Positions 43,099 to 50,940 of a stretch of DNA of 64,000 bases are shown here, in pieces. Made by a program: the position numbers and the translations under genes. Location of the stretch: NCBI GenBank assembly GCA_015478855.1, contig JADMKJ010000021.1, positions 109,495 through 173,494 on the forward strand, in the 5' to 3' direction. Each line of letters starts with the position of its first letter. Position 1 is the first letter of the stretch. This DNA comes from Proteiniphilum sp. GTDB taxonomy: Bacteria; Bacteroidota; Bacteroidia; Bacteroidales; Dysgonomonadaceae. The notes beneath the pieces were generated by a model. The model made no database searches, was not told the DNA's origin, and was given only the letters and a program-made list of their open reading frames with translations.

Positions 43099-44385
43099 TT
43101 AAATTTCAAAGCGTTCCCTGTAAGCCCATAACCCCAGTGCAGGACTTGAGATGTAATAGATCTCCTCACCGTCGGGAAGGAGGTTGAAACCCTCTTTCAG
43201 ATGACGGGGGTTATACTTTTCTGTGGCCACATCAATATCACTCCATTGGAAGCCAACACTTTCAATCTCTTCACGGGTAAGATTCTCCGTACCCTTTCCG
43301 GGACAGTAGGTGATGGAGAAACGCCCTTCAGACGATCCATGAATCAGGTGAGCTGCCGCTCCCAGGTTATCTCTCAGATCCTGATTCTCAGCAACAGCTT
43401 TCAATGTTTGAGGAGTACCGAAATAACCATACTTCCGGATAAGCAGATCTATTGCCTTGTCTTCACCAAATTCTTTCAGTGCAGGCGCCAGCACAATAAG
43501 CTCACCTCCATCGGCTATAGCCATCCGGGTACGGTAGACAGACTTGTTGCCCAGCCAGGTACTTTTGAACTCGGTAGGGTCGAGCCATACCACCACCTTC
43601 TTCAGCGGCTTCTCCACCATCACAAAATTGACCTCCAGTGATAGTTTCGCCGCACGGTCAAACACCTCAAAATCATCTCCCACAAACAGTCCATAGGTCT
43701 GCTGTTCACCTGCCTTGTTCAGACCCACCACCGTGAGCACATAAACGATGGGAAGATGTTGTGCAAAATGATCCGTGGCATAATTGAACACCCTTCGTAC
43801 AGGCGTATCGGCCCGTCCCATCATCCGCTCCATGCCATATACAGCCCCAATGTAGTGGCTTTTATTGATTCCCTCGCTACCACCCGTGCCTACGAAAATA
43901 TTCTTGTTGTAGTTGGCCATGCCCACCACTTCATGTGGTACCACCTGACCAATAGAGAGAATCAGATCAAAATCACCCTCCTGCAGCAGTCTGTTGACCT
44001 GTACAGGCCAGGAGAAATCAACCTTTCCCTCCGACACCTCACGTACATATGCTGCAGGCACCTCTCCAAGTGTGATCACGTCGTTGCGCCAGTCGTGCTC
44101 ACGAAAAAGGCCCTCTGGCGTATTTCCAAACATATGGCTGATCTGTGCTTGGGTCATTGGTGTATGTGTTCCCAGTGCGGGGAGGATATCGGTGAGCTTC
44201 TCCCGGTAATACTCCCAGGTCAGCTCAGTGAGATCACCTGCTCTGCTCGGCAGACGGGTATAATCGGGCGGAACGGCAAGGATCTTCCGTCGCTCTCCCA
44301 ATCTGTTGAATGCTTTATACAGACCCTTCTTCAGATCATCCCGCGACAAACAGGTTCCTGAAGAGCCCTCTTCATAATATATCAT
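43099..44385 (-). CDS. LarA-family (nickel-pincer) hydroxyacid epimerase, candidate gluconate/mannonate 2-epimerase
   Basis: 428 residues of the DUF2088/LarA superfamily. The residues known from lactate racemase are all in place: the DYTR motif (D41, R44), GTH (H74), then H151, K161 and H177 with exactly the 10- and 16-residue spacings of H174, K184 and H200 in the Lactobacillus enzyme; K161 would carry the nickel-pincer nucleotide cofactor. The superfamily includes malate, phenyllactate and D-gluconate epimerases, not only lactate racemase. Here the gene lies between a Gfo/Idh gene and gnd in a uronate operon, so interconversion of D-mannonate and D-gluconate is the best guess. No cofactor genes (larB, larC, larE) are in the window. 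Confidence 0.82.
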   Translation of the reverse strand: MIYYEEGSSGTCLSRDDLKKGLYKAFNRLGERRKILAVPPDYTRLPSRAGDLTELTWEYYREKLTDILPALGTHTPMTQAQISHMFGNTPEGLFREHDWRNDVITLGEVPAAYVREVSEGKVDFSWPVQVNRLLQEGDFDLILSIGQVVPHEVVGMANYNKNIFVGTGGSEGINKSHYIGAVYGMERMMGRADTPVRRVFNYATDHFAQHLPIVYVLTVVGLNKAGEQQTYGLFVGDDFEVFDRAAKLSLEVNFVMVEKPLKKVVVWLDPTEFKSTWLGNKSVYRTRMAIADGGELIVLAPALKEFGEDKAIDLLIRKYGYFGTPQTLKAVAENQDLRDNLGAAAHLIHGSSEGRFSITYCPGKGTENLTREEIESVGFQWSDIDVATEKYNPRHLKEGFNLLPDGEEIYYISSPALGLWAYRERFEI

Positions 44386-44433
44386 TCTAATTGAAATTTA
44401 AGATGTCTGATATGGGATTTCATATCGAATCAA

Positions 44434-44457
44434 CACATCAGCACATCAGCACATCAG
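44434..44457. repeat. Tandem 8-bp repeat, three copies
   Basis: CACATCAG three times in a row between the LarA-like gene and gnd. Comparable short phrase repeats fill other gaps of this operon (45965-45985, 47109-47139). Confidence 0.8.
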
Positions 44458-44459
44458 CA

Positions 44460-45914
44460 TTATACATCGTAGGTCGTGGAGGCAGTATCTCCGCCATGTC
44501 CCGTCCAGTTAGTATGGAAGAACTCACCCCGTGGACGGTCTACACGTTCATACTGATGTGCACCAAAATAATCACGTTGCGCCTGAAGGAGGTTTGCCGG
44601 CAATCGCTCACTGCGGAATCCGTCGAAGTAGTTAAGTGCCGTAGTAAGCGCCGGTATGGGAATACCGTTCATTATGGCTGTGGCACAGACCCTGCGCCAG
44701 CCCTCCTCAGCTGTCTGCACAGCCTCCTTGAAGAAAGGATCAAGCAACAGGTTCTCCAGTGCAGGGTTGTTGTCAAACGCCTTCTTGATATCTCCCAGAA
44801 AACGGGAACGGATGATGCATCCACCGCGCCACATCAGTGCGATACCGCCATAATTGAGGTTCCAGCTATACTCCCTGGCAGCTTCCATCATCAGGTCATA
44901 ACCTTGTGCATAAGAGATGATCTTGGCTCCGTAAATAGCCGCTTCCAGATCATCGATGAACTGCTGTTTATCTCCTTTGAATTCCGGCTTTTGCCCTTCA
45001 AGGACCCGGGACGCTTTCACCCTCAGCTCTTTTTGCGCCGAGAGACAGCGGGAGAAGACCGATTCACCGATCAATGTGAGAGGTATACCCAGGTCCAGCG
45101 CCGTGACAGCGGTCCATTTCCCCGTACCCTTCTGTCCGGCTGTATCGAGTATCTTCTCTACCAGGGGTGATCCGTCTTCATCTTTATAAGCCAGGATATC
45201 GGTTGTGATCTCTATCAGGTAGGAATCGAGCACGCCACGGTTCCATTTCCTGAACACATCATGCTGCTCGAAAGCATCCATACCCAGCAGATCTTTCATC
45301 AGGTGATATGCTTCGTTGATGATCTGCATATCGCCATACTCAATACCGTTATGCACCATCTTCACAAAGTGGCCTGCACCGTTCTCACCCACCCAGTCGC
45401 AGCAGGGTACGCCCCCGTCCACCTTGGCTGAGACAGCCTGGAATATCTCTTTCACATGCGCCCATGCTTCGGGTGAACCACCCGGCATCATCGAAGGGCC
45501 TTTGAGTGCGCCCTCCTCACCTCCGGAGACGCCTGTACCCACATAGAGCAAACCTTTGCTTTCCACATATTTCGTTCTGCGGATGCTGTCGGGGAAGTGG
45601 CTGTTGCCACCGTCGATGATAATGTCGCCCGGCTCCAACAATGGCAGCAGCAGCTCGATGAAGTCATCCACCGGCTTGCCGGCCTTCACCAGCATCATCA
45701 CCTTACGTGGTCTCTCAATGGAAGCTACGAACTCCTCCAGTGAGTGGGCACCAATAAAGTTTTTCCCTTTTCCTCTTCCTTCGAGGAACTGATCTACTTT
45801 GGCAACTGTTCTGTTAAAGACAGCCACAGTGTATCCTTTACTCTCCATGTTCAAAACCAGATTCTCGCCCATCACGGCCAGTCCGATCAATCCAATATCT
45901 GCTTTTTCTTTCAT
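44460..45914 (-). CDS. gnd: 6-phosphogluconate dehydrogenase (decarboxylating)
   Basis: 484 residues from MKEKADIGLIGLAVMGEN; the in-frame ATG five codons up is less likely. Oxidises 6-phosphogluconate to ribulose 5-phosphate and CO2 with NADP. Seen: the nucleotide-binding GLAVMGENLVLNM, with NRT after strand 2 (NADP preference), substrate motifs GTGVSGGEEGALKGPSMMPGG and GHFVKMVHNGIEYGDMQ, and the C-terminal RDYFGAHQYERVDRPRG. No glucose-6-phosphate dehydrogenase or lactonase gene accompanies it, which is unusual; instead it is embedded among hexuronate genes. Confidence 0.96.
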   Translation of the reverse strand: MKEKADIGLIGLAVMGENLVLNMESKGYTVAVFNRTVAKVDQFLEGRGKGKNFIGAHSLEEFVASIERPRKVMMLVKAGKPVDDFIELLLPLLEPGDIIIDGGNSHFPDSIRRTKYVESKGLLYVGTGVSGGEEGALKGPSMMPGGSPEAWAHVKEIFQAVSAKVDGGVPCCDWVGENGAGHFVKMVHNGIEYGDMQIINEAYHLMKDLLGMDAFEQHDVFRKWNRGVLDSYLIEITTDILAYKDEDGSPLVEKILDTAGQKGTGKWTAVTALDLGIPLTLIGESVFSRCLSAQKELRVKASRVLEGQKPEFKGDKQQFIDDLEAAIYGAKIISYAQGYDLMMEAAREYSWNLNYGGIALMWRGGCIIRSRFLGDIKKAFDNNPALENLLLDPFFKEAVQTAEEGWRRVCATAIMNGIPIPALTTALNYFDGFRSERLPANLLQAQRDYFGAHQYERVDRPRGEFFHTNWTGHGGDTASTTYDV

Positions 45915-46018
45915 ATTATTATAAATCAATTTTTATTTCAGGACGAAGGCTATTACCTCCAATCTATCAATCTATTCAACAACGTTTCTCCTATTTGTCC
46001 GAATAGCCCATGATCAAA

Positions 46019-47098
46019 TCATCTCTTTACGCGGGCATTACCCTTCCAGATGCTCCAGATCACCTCCTCATCGGCAGGCTGCGCATAGTCGGTAAGGAAG
46101 GTGGTTGCCAGTGCACCACTCGCCCAGGCAAACTGGATCCATTTTTCGGGATCCATACCCTTCAGGATGCTGTAGAGCAGCCCTCCTACAAAACCGTCAC
46201 CACCACCAATACGATCCATCACGTTGATCCTGCGCAGGGGGGCTTCATACCAGTTCCCGTTTTCATAAACGATTGCACCCCATAGATGTTCATTGGCGCT
46301 GATCACTTCACGCAATGTGTTGGCAAAAACAGACGCATGCGGAAATGCTTTTTGTGCATTCATAATCATCCCCTTGAAGGCATCCATGGTATCTCCTATA
46401 TTCTCACCCCCCGCTTTGGGCCCTTCAATACCCAGGCAGAGCTGGAAATCCTCCTCGTTGCCGATAAGGATGTCGGAGAGGGAAGCGATTTCCCGGAACG
46501 CATCACTCAGCTCTTTCTCTCTACCCTTCCAGAATGTGGCCCTGTAGTTCAGGTCAAAGGAAATAAGTGTGCCATGCTTTTTGGCAAAACGGGCTATCTC
46601 CAGACAGAAGTGACTGGTGTCAGACGACAGTGCCGCTATCAAACCGGAGAGATGTACGATCTGCACACCTTCCTGGCCAAAGATACGCTCGAGGTCAAAA
46701 TCCTTCACGCTCAGGGTTCTGCCCACCTCACCCGCACGATCGTTCTGTACGCGGGGACCTCGCAGTCCGAAGCCACTGTCGGCGATGTTGAACTGATGGC
46801 GGTAGCCCCAGGGATTACCCTGTGGCACCTCAGGACCTTCATATTCCATGTGTCGTGCACGCAGATCGGCTTTGATGAATGCAGCGATCGGGCTCTCCTT
46901 TACAAAGGTGGTCAACACCTTTACCGGAAGGCCCAGGTAAGAGGAGATGCTGGCCACATTCGTTTCGGCGCTGGTAGCCTGCATCTGGAATAAATTAGAG
47001 CTCTGTACGGGTTGAGCATTCACCGGTGTGATCCGTACACCCATGCTGGTTGGTACTACCAGTGCATATTTGCAATTTTGTTTTAATTCGAGCGACAT
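46019..47098 (-). CDS. PfkB-family sugar/aldonate kinase
   Basis: 359 residues of the ribokinase/PfkB superfamily. It has the KdgK-like middle motif SFDLNYRATFW and the C-terminal anion-hole/catalytic motif DRIGGGDGFVGGLLY (GGGD in place of the common GAGD). The N-terminal third is divergent from standard 2-keto-3-deoxygluconate kinase (no GExMxRL start; PTSMGVRITPVNAQ instead). A KDG kinase is the usual annotation, but its neighbours gnd and a LarA-type epimerase point to D-gluconate as possible substrate. The next gene upstream is the SDR, 86 nt away. Confidence 0.8.
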   Translation of the reverse strand: MSLELKQNCKYALVVPTSMGVRITPVNAQPVQSSNLFQMQATSAETNVASISSYLGLPVKVLTTFVKESPIAAFIKADLRARHMEYEGPEVPQGNPWGYRHQFNIADSGFGLRGPRVQNDRAGEVGRTLSVKDFDLERIFGQEGVQIVHLSGLIAALSSDTSHFCLEIARFAKKHGTLISFDLNYRATFWKGREKELSDAFREIASLSDILIGNEEDFQLCLGIEGPKAGGENIGDTMDAFKGMIMNAQKAFPHASVFANTLREVISANEHLWGAIVYENGNWYEAPLRRINVMDRIGGGDGFVGGLLYSILKGMDPEKWIQFAWASGALATTFLTDYAQPADEEVIWSIWKGNARVKR

Positions 47099-47102
47099 GT
47101 TT

Positions 47103-47184
47103 AATTGATTTGTTGATTCGATAATTTGTTGATTCGATATTTAGCTGTCTGCTGAGAGCTGAAAGCTGAAAACTGACCGCTGAT
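47103..47184. repeat. Short phrase repeats between SDR and kinase genes
   Basis: TTTGTTGATTCGATA occurs at 47109-47123 and again at 47125-47139; AGCTGAAAGCTGAAAACTGA follows. The 86-nt gap holds no other feature. Confidence 0.75.
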
Positions 47185-47997
47185 TCAAATACTAAAGGCA
47201 TCGAAACCACCATCTACGATGGCCACCGTACCGGTCACAAACCGTGAGGCATCGCTGACCAGATAGTGCAGTGTTCCCAGGAGGTCTTCAGGATTACCGA
47301 AACGACGGAAAGGTGTATGGGCAATAATGGTGTTTCCTCTGTCTGAATAAGAGCCGTCAGGGTTGGTGAGCAGCGCCCTGTTTTGCTCAGTGATGAAGAA
47401 GCCCGGACACAAGGCGTTCACACGAAAGTCCTCGCCGAACTTGGACGCCAGCTCTCCCGCCAAATATTTGGTGAAATTGGTGACAGCTGCTTTCGCCGCA
47501 CCATACCCCGCAACACGGGTCAGCGGTCTCAACGCCGACGCTGAGGAGACATTCACGATATTCCCTTTATTCTCCCTCACCATATACTCCGCAAAAACCA
47601 CGGAAGGTATCACCGTTCCCATCAGATTCAGGTCGACCACCTTGCGGAAATCATCCATCTTCAGATCGAAAATACTACTTTTGGGGCCGATGGTAGCACC
47701 GGGCATATTCCCTCCGGCACCATTGATCAGCACATCAATACGGCCATATTTCGCCACAATATCGAGGGCGTTCTGCTTCAGCACGGCCTCGTCAGAGACA
47801 TCGGTCTGAAGGAACATCGCCTCACCGCCGACCGATTTGACCCTTTCAATCAACTGGTCACCCTTCTCTTTATTCCTTGCCAGCACAGCCACCTTCGCAC
47901 CATGCGCCGCCAGGTATTCCACCATGGTGGTGCCCAGGACACCGGTACCACCTGTAATGACGATCACTTTGTTCTTTATATCAAATAATTCGTACAT
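47185..47997 (-). CDS. uxuB: SDR-type D-mannonate (fructuronate) oxidoreductase
   Basis: 270 residues, classical short-chain dehydrogenase: TGGTGVLGTTM cofactor loop, NGAGGN, catalytic S-Y-K with SSASALRPLTRVAGYGAAKAA (YxxxK), and PGFFITEQNRALLTNPDGS, characteristic of the Bacillus YjmF/UxuB-type SDR that reduces D-fructuronate to D-mannonate. The long-chain E. coli UxuB is unrelated. Neighbours (uxaE 10 nt upstream, uxaC) agree. KduD-like activity on 2-keto-3-deoxyuronates is the main alternative. Confidence 0.85.
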   Translation of the reverse strand: MYELFDIKNKVIVITGGTGVLGTTMVEYLAAHGAKVAVLARNKEKGDQLIERVKSVGGEAMFLQTDVSDEAVLKQNALDIVAKYGRIDVLINGAGGNMPGATIGPKSSIFDLKMDDFRKVVDLNLMGTVIPSVVFAEYMVRENKGNIVNVSSASALRPLTRVAGYGAAKAAVTNFTKYLAGELASKFGEDFRVNALCPGFFITEQNRALLTNPDGSYSDRGNTIIAHTPFRRFGNPEDLLGTLHYLVSDASRFVTGTVAIVDGGFDAFSI

Positions 47998-48007
47998 AGG
48001 ATGCTCA

Positions 48008-49255
48008 TTAAATGGTAAATAATCTTCTCAGATGTCTTTCATAGATATTCTCCTCCACGCAGGCGCCAATTACATCGGCATACTTCACAAGCAGGCGCGT
48101 ATAATCACTGCCCATCTCTGCAGCCACTTTATAAGCCACATGAATCAACTGACGGAAGTTGGCATTGTAGTCGGGTTGTTCCGGGATATGACGCAGCGTG
48201 TTGGCGTACTTCTCACTGCTCCAGCCATTCACCTCTTCCACAGTTGGTAGTTTGGATCCGTCTATATTGATCACATCGGCATAGGGACCACACAGCTCCT
48301 CCTGACGGTTATAAGCGTTCTCGTAAATCTTCTTCGCCAGCTCAAGGCCTTCACCACCTGCCACTGCTAATCCGATCACCTCTTCAAGCCATGTTGTACC
48401 TGCTGTTTTCAAATGGAGACCCTTGTCGTACCTCAGGATCACATCTGCCATGATGGGATAGATGGAAAACTTATCACTTCCCGAGTGAACGCTTAGTTTC
48501 AGCTCTTCAGGAAGTCCGAACTCCTTCACTGCGAAATCGAGCACCAACACATCTTCTTCAAATTCAATCGCAAACTGATCTAGGTCACCCACGTAATCGA
48601 CACCCTTGTTGAAGCGACCGGTAAATTTGGGTGCGATCGTCTGTACAGGAACACCCTTGTCGGCAAGCATTTTCAGGATAAAGAGCATCTCTACAGGTGT
48701 CTGCGGCGACTCCACCTCATCCATTGAGACCTCCGTAATGAAATTGCCTTCACCTTTTTCTTTCTTCAGATAAGCATAAATCTCTGATGCGTGTTGTGTA
48801 GCTGCAAGAAATTTGTCCGCAACATCCTGTAATAATGCAGCCGTCACCTTCAGTGGACTCTCTAAGCCGGGTATCTGCATCTCTCCCATATATTTTTCAC
48901 AGGAAGCAACAAAAGCATCCACCTCTTCCCTGCTGCTCTCTTTACCAATGAATGAGGCCACATCAAGTGTGAAAAAGTCCGACACTTCTACATATTTCGC
49001 TACGGTGGTGAGATTGATATGATCGGCATCAACAAAATAGTTCCCATTGTAGTTCAATGCTTTCACTGCAGTATCAGCCTCGTTGCGTGTATCTGCCGGC
49101 TCGGTACCTACATAGATATGCTCTCTATTGGATTTATTCCATACGGGACTGATATCCAACCCTTTTTCATTCGCTTTCATGATGGCTCTCAACTGAGCTG
49201 CTCCCTGATGAGTGAAACGATCGCCTACTCCGATACTCTGTTTTCCTAGTTTCAT
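48008..49255 (-). CDS. uxaE: Tagaturonate epimerase family protein
   Basis: 415 residues from MKLGKQSIGVGDRF at 49255; an in-frame ATG 11 codons up is unlikely. It resembles the UxaE family first described in Thermotoga: GVGDRFTHQGAAQLRA, DADHINLTTV, KFTGRFNKGVDYVGD, SVHSGSDKFSIYPIM with conserved His/Asp/Glu that likely bind a divalent metal. UxaE epimerises D-tagaturonate to D-fructuronate, so galacturonate can enter the glucuronate branch without altronate enzymes. Position between uxaC and uxuB agrees exactly with that step. Confidence 0.83.
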   Translation of the reverse strand: MKLGKQSIGVGDRFTHQGAAQLRAIMKANEKGLDISPVWNKSNREHIYVGTEPADTRNEADTAVKALNYNGNYFVDADHINLTTVAKYVEVSDFFTLDVASFIGKESSREEVDAFVASCEKYMGEMQIPGLESPLKVTAALLQDVADKFLAATQHASEIYAYLKKEKGEGNFITEVSMDEVESPQTPVEMLFILKMLADKGVPVQTIAPKFTGRFNKGVDYVGDLDQFAIEFEEDVLVLDFAVKEFGLPEELKLSVHSGSDKFSIYPIMADVILRYDKGLHLKTAGTTWLEEVIGLAVAGGEGLELAKKIYENAYNRQEELCGPYADVINIDGSKLPTVEEVNGWSSEKYANTLRHIPEQPDYNANFRQLIHVAYKVAAEMGSDYTRLLVKYADVIGACVEENIYERHLRRLFTI

Positions 49256-49339
49256 ATGATTTATTATTGTGGTAAATGAATCAGGCAACCATCATCTGCC
49301 TATAATTGATGATTTTTTTGCCCTATTTATCTGACGCAG

Positions 49340-50746
49340 TTAAAACTTAAAGAAATTTTTTGCATTATTATACGAAATGTTCTCTACCATCTCTCCAAGG
49401 AAGGCCATCTCCGAGGAAGGCAACAGTCCTTGTTCCACATCGTTGCCGATGAGGTTACAGAGGATGCGGCGGAAATATTCATGTCGCGGGTAGGAGATGA
49501 AGCTGCGCGAATCGGTGAGCATCCCTACAAACCGGCTCAGAAGCCCCAGATTCGAGAGAGAGTTCAGCTGTGCCTCCATGCCGCTTTTCTGATCGAGGAA
49601 CCACCAGCCGGAGCCGAACTGAATCTTGCCGGCAACTGATCCATCCTGGAAATTACCGATCATGGTGGCGATCATATCATTGTCTCCGGGATTGAGGTTG
49701 TAGATGATTGTCTTTGCCAGCCTGTTGTCCCTGTCCAGCTGATCGAAGAAGCGACTCATTGCTTTTGCAACTGTAAAATCACCGATCGAGTCAAAGCCGG
49801 TATCGGCACCCAGCTTATTGAATAGTCTGGTGTTGTTATTACGTATGGCACCATAATGAAATTGCTGGGTCCACCCTTTCTCCCAGTCCATCAGTGCACC
49901 CTCATAGAGCATCGCCGACTTGAACTTCAACACCTCTTCCCTGTTCAGCTCTCTGCCACCACAGACCTTATCGAAAATCTGTTCAATTGCTGTTTGGGTA
50001 TACTCCTCAGCGTAAAACTCTTCGATACCATGATCGGAGAGCTTGCAGCCCACAGTGGCAAAAAAGTCATGACGGCTGCGCAATGCTTCAATCAGATCAC
50101 TGAACCTGGTGATTGTCACCCCCGATACGTCAGATAACTTCTCCAGATAAGCACGATAAGCAGCAGCATTTTCCACCGCCATCGCTTTATCGGGGCGCCA
50201 TGTGGGGAGCACCTTAATTCCGAAGCCCTCATTTTTCAGTGAGAGGTGATGCTCCAGGTTATCTGCCGGATCGTCGGTGGTACAGACCACCCTTACATCA
50301 AATTTCTTCATCAGTCCACGGGCGGAGTATTCAGGTGTTCGCAGCTTCGCAGAACATTCGTCGTAAATCTCCCTTGCTGAGCCAGGATGAAGCAGCTTGT
50401 CGACACCAAAGCCGGACTTCAGCTCAAGGTGAGTCCAGTGGTACAAAGGGTTCCTCATGGTGTAAGGTACCGTTTCCGCCCATTTCTCAAATTTCTCCCA
50501 ATCGGAGCTCTCCTTGCCGGTACAGTAGTTCTCATCTATACCATTAGTACGCATCGCACGCCATTTATAATGATCACCCTCAAGCCATAGCTGACCGAGA
50601 TTATCAAACTTGTGGTCGTTTGCTATATATCCGGGATCTAAATGACAATGATAGTCGATGATGGGTTGATTTTTTGCATGTTCATGATACAGCTCTCTGG
50701 CTGCCTCAGTCTGAAGCAAAAAGTTTTCATGTATAAAACTTTGCAT
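49340..50746 (-). CDS. uxaC: Glucuronate/galacturonate isomerase
   Basis: 468 residues from MQSFIHENFLL at 50746; 30 more in-frame codons upstream lack family similarity. An amidohydrolase-fold aldose-ketose isomerase: IIDYHCHLDPGYIAND (HxH metal ligands), VCTTDDPADNLEHH, GCKLSDHGIEEF, and the C-terminal LGLLSRFVGMLTDSRSFISYPRHEYFRRILC. Converts D-galacturonate to D-tagaturonate and D-glucuronate to D-fructuronate. First gene of the leftward catabolic operon, 195 nt downstream of the hybrid sensor gene. Confidence 0.96.
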   Translation of the reverse strand: MQSFIHENFLLQTEAARELYHEHAKNQPIIDYHCHLDPGYIANDHKFDNLGQLWLEGDHYKWRAMRTNGIDENYCTGKESSDWEKFEKWAETVPYTMRNPLYHWTHLELKSGFGVDKLLHPGSAREIYDECSAKLRTPEYSARGLMKKFDVRVVCTTDDPADNLEHHLSLKNEGFGIKVLPTWRPDKAMAVENAAAYRAYLEKLSDVSGVTITRFSDLIEALRSRHDFFATVGCKLSDHGIEEFYAEEYTQTAIEQIFDKVCGGRELNREEVLKFKSAMLYEGALMDWEKGWTQQFHYGAIRNNNTRLFNKLGADTGFDSIGDFTVAKAMSRFFDQLDRDNRLAKTIIYNLNPGDNDMIATMIGNFQDGSVAGKIQFGSGWWFLDQKSGMEAQLNSLSNLGLLSRFVGMLTDSRSFISYPRHEYFRRILCNLIGNDVEQGLLPSSEMAFLGEMVENISYNNAKNFFKF

Positions 50747-50833
50747 AGAGTTTAAATTAATTAATGAATACTCTCCGGTTTGCATTTCACTGTTCTCGAG
50801 CACAACTTTTGTGGGAAAGAATCTTGTACTCCC

Positions 50834-50841
50834 CAAAGTTA
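50834..50841 (-). promoter_or_regulatory. -7 box for the uxaC operon
   Basis: TAACTTTG on the minus strand fits TAnnTTTG, about 88 nt upstream of the uxaC start. The -33 box is not clear. It gives the catabolic operon a promoter separate from the sensor gene. Confidence 0.5.
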
Positions 50842-50940
50842 TAAATATTATTTTAAACGGACCGATATTTTTCGTTTAATTTTCGCACATCTACGTACGG
50901 ACATTCCGGAGAAACGAACTCACCTTTTACCTAACGCGGG

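Noticed and set aside
44434..44457. CRISPR-like repeats
   Set aside because: Units of 8 bp directly adjacent without spacers and no cas genes; a simple tandem repeat.
46286..46993. A 235-codon plus-strand open frame opposite the PfkB kinase
   Set aside because: Antisense shadow; the kinase frame on the other strand carries conserved motifs throughout.
48008..49255. Altronate/tagaturonate oxidoreductase for the gene next to uxaC
   Set aside because: No Rossmann nucleotide-binding motif is present; the sequence fits the UxaE epimerase family and the SDR next to it supplies the reduction step.
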